64,000 nucleotides of DNA from Chitinophagaceae bacterium. Lineage in GTDB: Bacteria; Bacteroidota; Bacteroidia; Chitinophagales; Chitinophagaceae. Each line of letters opens with the position of its first letter. Position 1 is the stretch's first letter. The stretch covers positions 79,310-143,309 of the forward strand of contig JALHRP010000003.1 in the NCBI GenBank assembly GCA_022841365.1. The letters run 5' to 3'. The notes under the pieces were generated by a model. That model made no database searches, was not told the DNA's origin, and was given only the letters and a program-made list of their open reading frames with translations. This document shows positions 52,795 through 61,368 of the stretch, piece by piece. Made by a program: the position numbers and the translations under genes.

Positions 52795-55203
52795 TTAAAA
52801 ATCGCAACCAATTGGTGCACCCGGTGGTGCTTCTTTGTGCAACGTTGGTTTCGCATCTTTTGGATTTTTCATCCGTTCAACAGCAAGTTGCAAATGACCT
52901 GTATAGATTACTGAAGTACTTGTCTTCATTTGCAGCTCTGCATATTTTTTCAGATCATTCAATGTTTTTTGCAACACACCTCTAACAACAAATGAATTGT
53001 TCTCATCTGCAGATGCTCCCAGCAGGTAAGTTAACAATACCTGTTCTGTTTGTTGCTGAATCAATCCTTCCATACCTGTTCTTCTTGCTGCTTTCCATGT
53101 TTTATCAATCAATGTCTGGATCATTTCATGTAAGCCCAACCCGCCACCGGTTTCAAATTGCAGCAAACGGTTTAAGCGATCACTGGTAAACAGAAAAGAA
53201 AAAGGAAGATCGGCCGCTGTTTCTGCAGGTGATAACTGATCAAAAGACAAACCTGTTCGTTTGCGGAATAATTCTCTAGAAAAAATATAACCGGATGGTC
53301 TTGGTGGAATAAGTGCAGCAATCCTGTCGGGTATCTGTAATACTTTGGGATCAATACAATCAATCACTGTATTCAATGCGGCACGTTGTTGTTCTTTGCT
53401 CAGCATTCTGGTAATCACTTGTCCATCGCCTCTTACTGCATAAGAATAATACATGCCTCCAACTAACTTTGTTACCGCTTCAATCTGATAGCGATGATAA
53501 AAATAAACAGGTACCAATGCATCTTCCAGCATCGCCATCGGCATACCCGGACGAATATTTTTTTCACCAAACTGTTGCAATGCTTTGCTGCGCACTTTCA
53601 TTACTTCTTTTAATTCATCTACCACATTGGTTCCGTTATCCCATAAATGTGCATCAGGATGTAAACCTCCCGGTGCTCTTGCATCACGGTCGCTGATGAA
53701 TTGTAACCCTCTTTTAATTCCATCGGCTATGATGCTGTTTAATGCATTGGCTTCATTGATGTTTGAAGGAAAATCCTGGTAGCCCCATGTTACAGCCAGT
53801 TTATCCCAATCACCGATCTTATCATCATACACAGAAGAAAAATCCATTTGTCCGTTTACATTGAGATGAACCAATGGATGCGGATAATCCATCACACTTG
53901 CACGGTTGTTAACACTGCTTGCATAGTTGTGCATGAGCCCGATGGTATGTCCTACTTCATGTGCAGAGAGCTGACGTAATCTTGCCAATGCTGCTTTCAA
54001 CATTTGATCATTTGCAGGAATACCAGTTTCGTAAGGAGATAATAAACCCGAGAAGATGAGATAATCCTGCCGCACACGAAGTGATCCAAGCGTTACCTGT
54101 CCTTTAATAATTTCTCCGGTGCGTGGATCAACAACCGAAGCACCATAACTCCATCCACGTGTTGAACGATGAACCCAGTTGATCATGTTGTAACGGATGT
54201 CCATCGGATCAGCACTATCAGGCAATACTCTTACCTGGAATGCATTTTTATATCCTGCTGCTTCAAATGCCTGGTTCCACCAACCTGCGCCCTCCAACAA
54301 TGCAGAGCGTATGGGTTCAGGTGTTCCGTTATCTAAATAATAAATAATTGGCTTTACTGCTTCACTTACTGCTGCACTTGGGTCTTTCTTTTTAAGACGA
54401 TGACGGATGACATAATATTTTTCAATAGGATCACTCACGGGTGATGAATAGTCGTAAAATGAGGTTGAAATAAAACTGCTGCGTGGATCAAATGCTCTTG
54501 GCTGATAATTATTATCGGGCAGTTGTACAAATGAATGATGAATACGTAATGTGATGGCTTCTGTTGATGGTGCAACAGGTTGTACAAAATTGCCCACTTC
54601 GCCATCGGTGTTTACATAAGTAACGCTTACTTCCAATTCTGAATTGAGTGGAAAGTTTTTAGTGCGTGGCAGGTACATGGCGCTCCTGCTTTTATCTAAG
54701 AGGTAATTGCCCTGCCGCATTCTGCGGATGGCATTACTCACTTTCATTGCATCACGCATTAAAAAATCTGTTGCATCAACTAAATATTTACCATTGCTTT
54801 CTGCTTCCAGTGTAAAACCCCAGATGGTTGATTGAGCAAAAGATTGTTCAACTGCTCTTTTCTCTGCATTGTCGTTTGATAAGGCACGGTAGCCGTAATT
54901 CGGTTGAACTAATAAGATCTTCCGCCCTACTTTGTTGAATTTCACCACACGGTCATCGCCCAGCAATCCCCTGTCCAGACCAACATCATTAGAACCCAAA
55001 CCTGCGGGCAGTGAAACAACATATAAAAACTCTGTATCGAGTTTATCTACTTCCAGCCAAACTTTGCCGCTGTTTTCATCCCAGTAAAAATTGAAATAGC
55101 CCTCATACTTTTTCAGTCCGTTTGTTTTTTCTTCAATCGAGGGGAGTTTCTGTGCTGCAATAGTTAAAGGAAGCAGCAACAGTAAAAAGAAATATTTTCT
55201 CAT
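52795..55203 (-). CDS. Zinc-dependent metalloprotease (DUF5117/DUF4953 type)
   Basis: 802 residues from ATG 55203 (RKYFFLLLLLPLTIAAQ, signal peptide). The metzincin zinc site HEVGHTIGLMH is near residue 416-426, with the family's usual GSLRVRQDY and RAPGGLHPD elements. Large exported proteins with this layout are common in Bacteroidota and are annotated as DUF5117/DUF5118 metalloproteases. The upstream in-frame ATG would add 41 residues of non-signal sequence. Substrate unknown. Confidence 0.9.
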   Translation of the reverse strand: MRKYFFLLLLLPLTIAAQKLPSIEEKTNGLKKYEGYFNFYWDENSGKVWLEVDKLDTEFLYVVSLPAGLGSNDVGLDRGLLGDDRVVKFNKVGRKILLVQPNYGYRALSNDNAEKRAVEQSFAQSTIWGFTLEAESNGKYLVDATDFLMRDAMKVSNAIRRMRQGNYLLDKSRSAMYLPRTKNFPLNSELEVSVTYVNTDGEVGNFVQPVAPSTEAITLRIHHSFVQLPDNNYQPRAFDPRSSFISTSFYDYSSPVSDPIEKYYVIRHRLKKKDPSAAVSEAVKPIIYYLDNGTPEPIRSALLEGAGWWNQAFEAAGYKNAFQVRVLPDSADPMDIRYNMINWVHRSTRGWSYGASVVDPRTGEIIKGQVTLGSLRVRQDYLIFSGLLSPYETGIPANDQMLKAALARLRQLSAHEVGHTIGLMHNYASSVNNRASVMDYPHPLVHLNVNGQMDFSSVYDDKIGDWDKLAVTWGYQDFPSNINEANALNSIIADGIKRGLQFISDRDARAPGGLHPDAHLWDNGTNVVDELKEVMKVRSKALQQFGEKNIRPGMPMAMLEDALVPVYFYHRYQIEAVTKLVGGMYYSYAVRGDGQVITRMLSKEQQRAALNTVIDCIDPKVLQIPDRIAALIPPRPSGYIFSRELFRKRTGLSFDQLSPAETAADLPFSFLFTSDRLNRLLQFETGGGLGLHEMIQTLIDKTWKAARRTGMEGLIQQQTEQVLLTYLLGASADENNSFVVRGVLQKTLNDLKKYAELQMKTSTSVIYTGHLQLAVERMKNPKDAKPTLHKEAPPGAPIGCDF

Positions 55204-55270
55204 ATGCGTTGGTTGATGCATACAAGTTACGGGATGCGGTTGATTGGAGAAACAGAAAATGATTAGTGGC

Positions 55271-55501
55271 TTATACTTCTTCGTGTTTGCCCTGTGTTTT
55301 CCACCAACGCCAGCCAATAAAACCAATGATAAGAAGTGGTGTTGCCATGAGATAAATGATGGCAGAGTTTAATGCCTTGGCAGGCTTTTCGCCCAATTGC
55401 GAAGCGGTTTTTGTACAGAGGGAGCATTGTGCCTCCGCATCGTTTGTGATAAATAGAATTGAAACCAATAACAGAAGTAAAACCAATCCCCACTTTTTCA
55501 T
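55271..55501 (-). CDS. Small exported or membrane protein with CSLC motif
   Basis: 76 residues: signal-peptide-like helix (GLVLLLLLVSILFITNDAEAQ), then CSLCTKTASQLGEKPAKALN, then a second hydrophobic helix (AIIYLMATPLLIIGFIGWRWW). The CxxC pair and layout recur in Bacteroidota small proteins, from memory. It lies directly upstream of the metalloprotease gene on the same strand. Function unknown. Confidence 0.65.
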   Translation of the reverse strand: MKKWGLVLLLLLVSILFITNDAEAQCSLCTKTASQLGEKPAKALNSAIIYLMATPLLIIGFIGWRWWKTQGKHEEV

Positions 55502-55546
55502 GTAACTGATGTTTGCAGCAAAGTTAAGGCAAGATTGAATTTAGTT

Positions 55547-55605
55547 TGCCGGAAAGACGAGAAGAAATTATAAATGCTTTTCCCGACTTATCGTCTTCCC
55601 GGCCA
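55547..55605. repeat. Dispersed palindromic repeat, copy 2
   Basis: Arms GCCGGAAAGACGA (55548-55560) and TCGTCTTCCCGGC (55591-55603) match 12 of 13 as an inverted repeat, loop about 30. Same family as copy 1 and as 59640-59700. Confidence 0.6.
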
Positions 55606-55616
55606 GATGCTATAAG

Positions 55617-57098
55617 CTATTCCTTATTCTTTCCTCTTCTTCCAATACTCACCATCGTCAATACACTCAACAAAGCCATGGAAGCAAGAAAAACGGTTTT
55701 ACCTGTTCCCGTCTTTTTCATGGGTGTTGATTCAGTTACGGCAATGCTTTGATAAGATGTATCTACAATTGTGCGGTTGAGTTCAGGATCCATGACAAGG
55801 TCCCAATCATCATATCCTTTACCTGTGAGTTGAGAAAGCATGCTCATTTCTTTTTTACGGCGTTCTTTTAATTCTTTCAGATAATTCTGTCCCTCACTGC
55901 AAGTAAGATTTCCAGTTGCCGGATGAGTGATAATATATCTCGCCTGGAAATTTTCTTTGTTGGGTGTTTCCTGGAACACCAGATCCTGTGCAAAAGCTTT
56001 GCGATTATAACGCACATGTAAACGGGTGAAGAAAACATTCTTTGTTTTGTTTGTATTGTATTCGTTCACATACTCTTCGTACACATCTTTGCCCAGCCAC
56101 CAAACACCAGCTTCTTTGAGATCATTAAAATTTGGTGGTTCACTTACACAGGGATCACATTTCATAAAATTAGAAGGGCTTACATCCCATGCATACTCCA
56201 CAAACGAAACACTTTGATTTTCTTTTTCCCACTGATGCTGAAAAAGATTTGCATAAAAGCTTCCAAAATTCTTTTGTACAAAGAGTGGAATGTTTTTTCC
56301 TGTTGGCATCAGCACAGAGCGATAGTTGGTGCTTTCAATCCGTCCGTTTTTGGTAAATGCATACACAATCATGTCCTGGTCACCATCTGCATTGGCCATT
56401 CCCAAACGGATGGGCAACATAAACTTGGGTGAATTAAACCTGATCTGCAGCGGACGTAATTGTTCAAAGCCCAGTTCTTCCTGCTCTTCAATATTTACTT
56501 TCACCACAAAAAATTTCATGTTGCTTTTAATGTAAGGCTCCAGCACTTCATCCGCACCTTTTGGGATCTTGTATTTATTCGCCGTTAACCATTTGTATAA
56601 ACCGGTTGATTCCTCTGCACTCAAAATGACAATATCATATTCACCAACAGTGTACTCTGCTTCTACTTTTACTTTGAATCTTTCCTGATCTTCATTTTTA
56701 CTTTTAGATTCTTTTTGAGCGGAAACACCGGCTACTCTTCCTGATAATACATTTTCATATAATACACGAGGCTCACATGGATTGTCATCATAATACTCCA
56801 CCAGTCTTGGCTTGGAGTAATCATTCAACCGTTGAAACAGATCGGCTTCCACTACTTTGATGTCTGATTTTTTTAAGACCGTTGGCACAGGTACCACCAT
56901 GGCAAAGTCTTGTACATCGCCTTTAAAATCGTTACTCATAGTGATGACTGTTCGTTCACCATCTCTTACCAGAATAACCTGTGATGTTTTGTTTTTTAAC
57001 GTGCCGTCTGCTTTGGATACATAAAATCCGCAGAACGCAAACACATCGCTGCTTACAAATACGAGCAACAATGCTGCACTGATGATTTTTCTTTTCAT
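55617..57098 (-). CDS. Exported DUF2330 protein
   Basis: 493 residues with a signal peptide (ISAALLLVFVSSDVFAF) and the family start CGFYVSKADGTLKNKTSQVIL. The body is long and beta-rich (FAMVVPVPTVL, FNSPKFMLPIRLGMAN) and a C-terminal helix (TVFLASMALLSVLTMVS) with basic tail could anchor it in the membrane. Family of unknown function. It neighbours an RnfD-like gene on the same strand. Confidence 0.85.
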   Translation of the reverse strand: MKRKIISAALLLVFVSSDVFAFCGFYVSKADGTLKNKTSQVILVRDGERTVITMSNDFKGDVQDFAMVVPVPTVLKKSDIKVVEADLFQRLNDYSKPRLVEYYDDNPCEPRVLYENVLSGRVAGVSAQKESKSKNEDQERFKVKVEAEYTVGEYDIVILSAEESTGLYKWLTANKYKIPKGADEVLEPYIKSNMKFFVVKVNIEEQEELGFEQLRPLQIRFNSPKFMLPIRLGMANADGDQDMIVYAFTKNGRIESTNYRSVLMPTGKNIPLFVQKNFGSFYANLFQHQWEKENQSVSFVEYAWDVSPSNFMKCDPCVSEPPNFNDLKEAGVWWLGKDVYEEYVNEYNTNKTKNVFFTRLHVRYNRKAFAQDLVFQETPNKENFQARYIITHPATGNLTCSEGQNYLKELKERRKKEMSMLSQLTGKGYDDWDLVMDPELNRTIVDTSYQSIAVTESTPMKKTGTGKTVFLASMALLSVLTMVSIGRRGKNKE

Positions 57099-57139
57099 GT
57101 GTGATGTTTTAAGTATGATTAAAAGTTTTTTATAATTGC

Positions 57140-57361
57140 GGGCTAAAGCCCCTTGTTTATTTTTTGATATACCCCCGGCCTAAAGGCCGGGGTTAATGAA
57201 ATGCAATGAACCAGCGACATTAACCATCATAAATTTTTTGAATCATTTTGAAGTTCATGGTTGCTTGTTGAAGGTGATCCCTTAAAAAAATACTTGACTT
57301 TTATAACCCGGGGCTTTAGACCCGGGGTGAATAATACCCAACCTTGTATTGGCTTTAGCCA
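57140..57361. repeat. Cluster of GGCTTTAGCC-type palindromes
   Basis: Four short palindromes with a TTTA or TAAA centre lie in about 220 bases: GGGCTAAAGCCC (57140-57151), CCCCGGCCTAAAGGCCGGGG (57173-57192), CCCGGGGCTTTAGACCCGGG (about 57307-57326) and TGGCTTTAGCCA (57350-57361). Each can fold as a strong hairpin. Such repeats are common in Bacteroidota intergenic DNA; function unknown. Confidence 0.6.
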
Positions 57362-58239
57362 TGATAAATTCTTTTACGCTTAATGAAATTGATGGTTGCC
57401 TGCTGACTTTCTTTGACAGCTGCTCTCCATTGAAAGATTTTTGCTTTCATCAGCAGATCAAACAAGGGAACAAGCGGCGCCATGAGCACCAAAATAAAAA
57501 TGGGTGTGCTGTTCATCCACTTAAATGCAGAGAAATAAAATGCAACAGCTGCAATGAGCATTGCCCAGATGATTCTTGCAACTGCATGATTGGGTGCTGT
57601 ACGTGGATCACTGATCATAAAAAAAGAGAACAGCAATAAACTTCCGGTTGAAACAGATTGCAAAAAGAAATCAACGGGCCAGTTGAGATACATCACCTGT
57701 CGTACAAATAACAGTCCTGCAAATGTGAGCAGGAATGCCAATGTAATATCCAGCTTCTGCACACGTGTTACCACAATAAAGCCCAGACAGCAAACTGCAA
57801 AAAAGATCACGACACTGCTGCCCCATTGCCCGGGACTAAGCCATGCATTGCCTGTAAACAACACGGTTGCAACAATGCCGAATGCGGATGGATTAAAAAC
57901 ATGTTTGCCGTTGATGCGGAAAATATATTTGCTGAAAACAGATAAAGCTGAAGCAAGAATACAGATGGACCAATCATTTGTTTTTAATAACAGACACAAA
58001 CTGAGTGAGCTGATGAGTGCGCTCTTCCACCCACCACTGCTCCAGTGAAATGGTGAAACAATTTTTTTACTGATGATTGTATCACAGAGCCATTGTAATA
58101 CCAGTGCCGTACCGATGTACAAACTATACTGCAGCCATTCTGCCTTCCACTGCAGAAACATGATACCATAAAACAAAAAGATTACCTGGAATGCCATTTG
58201 GAAATAACGGGCATCCCATTGCTTTACTGCAACTGCCAT
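57355..58239 (-). CDS. RnfD/NqrB-like membrane protein, orphan
   Basis: 294 residues with about eight or nine helices. NGKHVFNPSAFGI and FFMISDPRTAPNH are signature regions of the RnfD/NqrB family, which carries covalent FMN and takes part in Na+/H+ coupled electron transfer. The other rnf or nqr genes are absent nearby. Start is ATG 58239; an in-frame TTG lies two codons upstream. Its neighbours are an exported DUF2330 gene and the ECF42-type sigma gene. Confidence 0.8.
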   Translation of the reverse strand: MAVAVKQWDARYFQMAFQVIFLFYGIMFLQWKAEWLQYSLYIGTALVLQWLCDTIISKKIVSPFHWSSGGWKSALISSLSLCLLLKTNDWSICILASALSVFSKYIFRINGKHVFNPSAFGIVATVLFTGNAWLSPGQWGSSVVIFFAVCCLGFIVVTRVQKLDITLAFLLTFAGLLFVRQVMYLNWPVDFFLQSVSTGSLLLFSFFMISDPRTAPNHAVARIIWAMLIAAVAFYFSAFKWMNSTPIFILVLMAPLVPLFDLLMKAKIFQWRAAVKESQQATINFIKRKRIYHG

Positions 58240-58303
58240 AAACAAAGGATTTGCTTATGGGATGTAAGAGTTGAGCAAATTGCATAAACCCCATCAAAAA
58301 AAA

Positions 58304-59575
58304 TTAATGCGGATGCTGTTTCATCTTTTGCTGCAGCAGTTTTTTTTCAATGGCCGACTGGGTAAGTGTGATGGCTTCTTCAAAAAAAGTCTTGGCCCTT
58401 TTGTAGTCGCCCATTTGCCAGTGCAATTCGCCCAGCGTTGCAGGAAGGAGATAATATTTTTTTAATGATGCCAGATCCTGTATGGCTTCAATGGCCCTTA
58501 CTCCTTCGGCCGCACCTTTGAGTTCACTCACAACAACAGCCCTGTTGAGCGCAATAACAGGTGATGGATATAATTGATAAAGCAAATTATAGCAATGCAG
58601 AATATTGTTCCAGTTGGTGTGATCATAATCTCTTGCCTGTGCATGCTCATAAGCAATGCCTGCTTCAATATGATATTTGCTGATGGTTTCTCCTGCTGCT
58701 GATTCTTCGAGATGATAAACTCCTGTTTCTATCAACGCCCTGTTCCATTTTGTTCTGTCCTGTTGTTTCAGTAACAGCATATTTCCATTTGCATCGAGCC
58801 TTGCATCGTTTCTCGATGCAGTAAAACACATCAATGCCATCAATGCATGTGTGTTTGCATGTTTTACAGAAGGGTTTCTGCAAATGAGTTCGCACAAACG
58901 CATGGCTTCATTCATCAGATCATTACGGATCAGGTCTTCATGATTGGTGGAATTATATCCTTCATTAAACAATAAATAAACAGCCATCAAAACCGTTTCA
59001 AGACGTGCATCAAGTTCTGCAACAGGAGGTAATTCAAACTCTACTTTGTTTTCACGAAAGGTTTGCCTTGCACGGTATAATCTTTTTTCAATGGTATCGT
59101 ACCCTGTTACAAATGCTTTGGCTATTTCTGCAACACTAAATCCGCAAAGTGTTTTTAATATCAACGCCACCTGTGCTTCGGCTGAGAGAGATGGATGACA
59201 GCACACAAACATCATCCGCAGCTGATCATCATCAATAGTATTGGTATTCACCATTTCCTTTACGGTTGGCGCTAAGGTATATTCTGACTGAAGAAGCGGT
59301 GTGATTGTTTTTGCAAACTCATCTTTTCTTTTTTGTTGCCGCAATACATCCACGGCTTTATTTCTTGCCGAAGTAAATAACCAGGCCGATGGATTATGGG
59401 GAAGTCCGTTGATCTTCCAGTTATTGAGTGCGGTTAACAAGGTATCCTGCACTACATCTTCTGCCAATTGTAAATTTTGGGGACCAAACAATTTGGTGAG
59501 TACAGATACCAGCTTTCCCCATTCATGGCGAAAGAGATGATCAACTGTTTGTTCTATGTGCGGAGATGTGTCCAC
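58304..59575 (-). CDS. ECF42-type sigma factor with C-terminal TPR-like extension
   Basis: 423 residues: N-terminal ECF sigma regions (LAEDVVQDTLLTALNNW, PSAWLFTSARNKAVDVLR, then FSVAEIAKAF and YDTIEKRLYRARQTF as the region-4 HTH), followed by about 220 residues with TPR-like helices (HLEESAAGETISKYHIEAGIAYEH, ELHWQMGDYKRAKTFF). This combination, together with a DGPF/YCII protein gene just upstream, defines the ECF42 group, which has no classical anti-sigma. The start is GTG (59575). Confidence 0.88.
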   Translation of the reverse strand: MDTSPHIEQTVDHLFRHEWGKLVSVLTKLFGPQNLQLAEDVVQDTLLTALNNWKINGLPHNPSAWLFTSARNKAVDVLRQQKRKDEFAKTITPLLQSEYTLAPTVKEMVNTNTIDDDQLRMMFVCCHPSLSAEAQVALILKTLCGFSVAEIAKAFVTGYDTIEKRLYRARQTFRENKVEFELPPVAELDARLETVLMAVYLLFNEGYNSTNHEDLIRNDLMNEAMRLCELICRNPSVKHANTHALMALMCFTASRNDARLDANGNMLLLKQQDRTKWNRALIETGVYHLEESAAGETISKYHIEAGIAYEHAQARDYDHTNWNNILHCYNLLYQLYPSPVIALNRAVVVSELKGAAEGVRAIEAIQDLASLKKYYLLPATLGELHWQMGDYKRAKTFFEEAITLTQSAIEKKLLQQKMKQHPH

Positions 59576-59639
59576 TCCATCTTTTATGCAATTTAGACGA
59601 TTTCTTTTGATACATGAGTCTGGCGAAAAAATATGAAAA

Positions 59640-59710
59640 GCCGGGAAGGCGATAAGACGGAAGGAATACTTTGTTTGTATTTGCCTCCCGACTTATCATC
59701 ATCTTATACT
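59640..59710. repeat. Dispersed palindromic repeat, copy 3
   Basis: GCCGGGAAGGCGATAAGACGG at the left and TGCCTCCCGACTTATC at the right. It shares words with copies 1 and 2 but its arms are rearranged, so it does not form one simple stem. It lies in the gap between the sigma gene and its DGPF partner. Confidence 0.4.
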
Positions 59711-59767
59711 TTCACACAGCTTCCCTGCATATATCTTACATAAGACATTCATACCTGATACCACCTA

Positions 59768-60118
59768 TTACCCAGGCATGTCCATTTTCTGTACCTGACG
59801 CACTATAATACTGCCACCTGTTTCATAGTCAGGATATCCTTCGCATAAAGCAATGGCTTCATCATAATTTTCGGCGTTCACAATAAAGTAGCCGCCAATA
59901 ATTTCTTTGCCTTCTGTAAACGGACCGTCGGTTACATTTTTATGACTGCCTTTAATCACTTTACCGCCGGGTAACAAAGGTTCGCCGCTAACATATTTAC
60001 CTGCCTTTGCAAGGCTGTCAATCCAAGCAAACCATTTACCCATATTTTGCTCCATTTGATCAGGAGATGGACTTGTTCCTTTAAGTTCTTCCTGAAAGAT
60101 CAACATAAACTTTTCCAT
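59768..60118 (-). CDS. DGPF/YCII-domain protein, partner of the ECF42 sigma factor
   Basis: 116 residues from ATG 60118 (MEKFMLIFQEE); the longer frame starting at 60421 lies in the divergent gene and is not credible. The DGPF motif reads VTDGPFTEGKE, and the fold ends with the YCII-type EAIALCEGYPDYETGGSIIVRQV. Such proteins are the conserved neighbours of ECF42 sigma factors and are often regulated by them. About 190 bases, with a palindrome, separate it from the sigma gene. Confidence 0.85.
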   Translation of the reverse strand: MEKFMLIFQEELKGTSPSPDQMEQNMGKWFAWIDSLAKAGKYVSGEPLLPGGKVIKGSHKNVTDGPFTEGKEIIGGYFIVNAENYDEAIALCEGYPDYETGGSIIVRQVQKMDMPG

Positions 60119-60257
60119 AATTTTTGTTTTACTGTTTTTGAAATGATTTCTTATATGACGATCAGAAAAGCAATATCCGGACATACCACTCATAAAAAGA
60201 AGTAATAAAAATTGAAAAGGATGAAATAAATTTAATACGCACCCAATAACAACTGGC

Positions 60258-60785
60258 ATGACAAGGTTCTTTTCAATCCTTTCTTTATTGCTGTTCGCAT
60301 TCGCCGGATACACACAAACAAACAACAAACCCTGCAGTAATCCAATATACAGACAATTTGATTTCTGGATTGGAGAGTGGGAAGCATATGGTTTAAACGG
60401 AAAAAAAGCAGGCGACAGCAAAATCAGTTTGATTCTTGACAGCTGTATTGTTTTAGAGGAATGGACAAGTGTTGCTGTAACACAAGGTCTTCGCTATGCA
60501 GGTAAAAGTTTCAATACCTACAACGCAGCAAGAAAACAATGGCAACAGACATGGGTAGATAATACCGGTGGCAGCACAGAATATCCTGAGGGTAAATATG
60601 AAGACAATAAGATTGTATTTAAAACCACTCCTTTTCTTTTTTCCGGTGATACGATGGCTGTAAGAAAGCTTACTTTTTTTAATCTGGGTAAAGAAAAAGT
60701 ACGGCAGTTAGGAGAAATCAGCAAAGACAATGGACTGACATGGATCACCGAATATGATCTGGAATACAGACGCAGGAGAAAATAA
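60258..60785 (+). CDS. Exported lipocalin-like protein (DUF1579-like)
   Basis: 175 residues. Signal peptide (FFSILSLLLFAFAGYTQ) then FDFWIGEWEAYG, which fits the start of DUF1579-type lipocalin-like domains, with LEEWTSVA, YNAARKQWQQTWVD and a C-terminal strand region. It is divergent from the DGPF gene and may share its promoter region. Ligand unknown. Confidence 0.7.
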   Translation: MTRFFSILSLLLFAFAGYTQTNNKPCSNPIYRQFDFWIGEWEAYGLNGKKAGDSKISLILDSCIVLEEWTSVAVTQGLRYAGKSFNTYNAARKQWQQTWVDNTGGSTEYPEGKYEDNKIVFKTTPFLFSGDTMAVRKLTFFNLGKEKVRQLGEISKDNGLTWITEYDLEYRRRRK

Positions 60786-60821
60786 ACAGATAAGACTCTT
60801 TCTCGTTTTTAAATTTAAACA

Positions 60822-61346
60822 ATGAATGTTATGAACCGGAAATCTTTTTTGCAACAAACCATCGCAGCAGGCAGCATTATGGCTGCACCGTTTCTGCTCA
60901 CCTCGCAAACAGCTCCGGCTGCAAATCAACCAAAAGCCGATCCGCTGCCGGCAGAAAAGGTGAAAGACTTTGTTGGTGCAGGTCATAATAATCTGGATAA
61001 GGTAAAACAGCTGCTTGCAGAATTTCCTACGTTGATTTATTGTACATGGGATTGGGGCGGCGGCGATTTTGAAACAGGTTTAGAAGGAGCCGGCCATGTG
61101 GGCAATAAAGAAATTGCCAACTATTTAATTGGTCAGGGAGCAAGAACAAATTTGTTTGTATTAACGATGTTGGGCAAAACTCAAATTGTAAAAGCTTACA
61201 TTGAAACCTATCCTGCCTGTCTTTTTGCAAGAGGTGCTCACGGCTTTACCTTACTCCATCATGCAAACCGTGGAGGTGAAGATGCGAAAGAATTGGTGGA
61301 ATATCTCCAATCAAAAGGATTAAAAGAAACCAGAACTGCTTTATAA
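60822..61346 (+). CDS. Exported ankyrin-repeat protein
   Basis: 174 residues. The leader MNRKSFLQQTIAAGSIMAAPFL is signal-peptide-like, with a weak twin-arginine-like NRK. Ankyrin-type repeats follow (GAGHNNLDKVKQLLAEFP, GAGHVGNKEIANYLIGQGA, GFTLLHHANRGGEDAKELVEYL). It is 36 bases after the lipocalin-like gene and likely in one transcript. A protein-binding role outside the cytoplasm is plausible; ATG at codon 4 (60831) is an alternative start. Confidence 0.75.
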   Translation: MNVMNRKSFLQQTIAAGSIMAAPFLLTSQTAPAANQPKADPLPAEKVKDFVGAGHNNLDKVKQLLAEFPTLIYCTWDWGGGDFETGLEGAGHVGNKEIANYLIGQGARTNLFVLTMLGKTQIVKAYIETYPACLFARGAHGFTLLHHANRGGEDAKELVEYLQSKGLKETRTAL

Positions 61347-61368
61347 AAATTGATATAAAAACAGAAGT

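Noticed and set aside
60119-60421. Long form of the DGPF protein (217 residues)
   Set aside because: The extension lies in the divergent lipocalin-like gene region and lacks conserved sequence.
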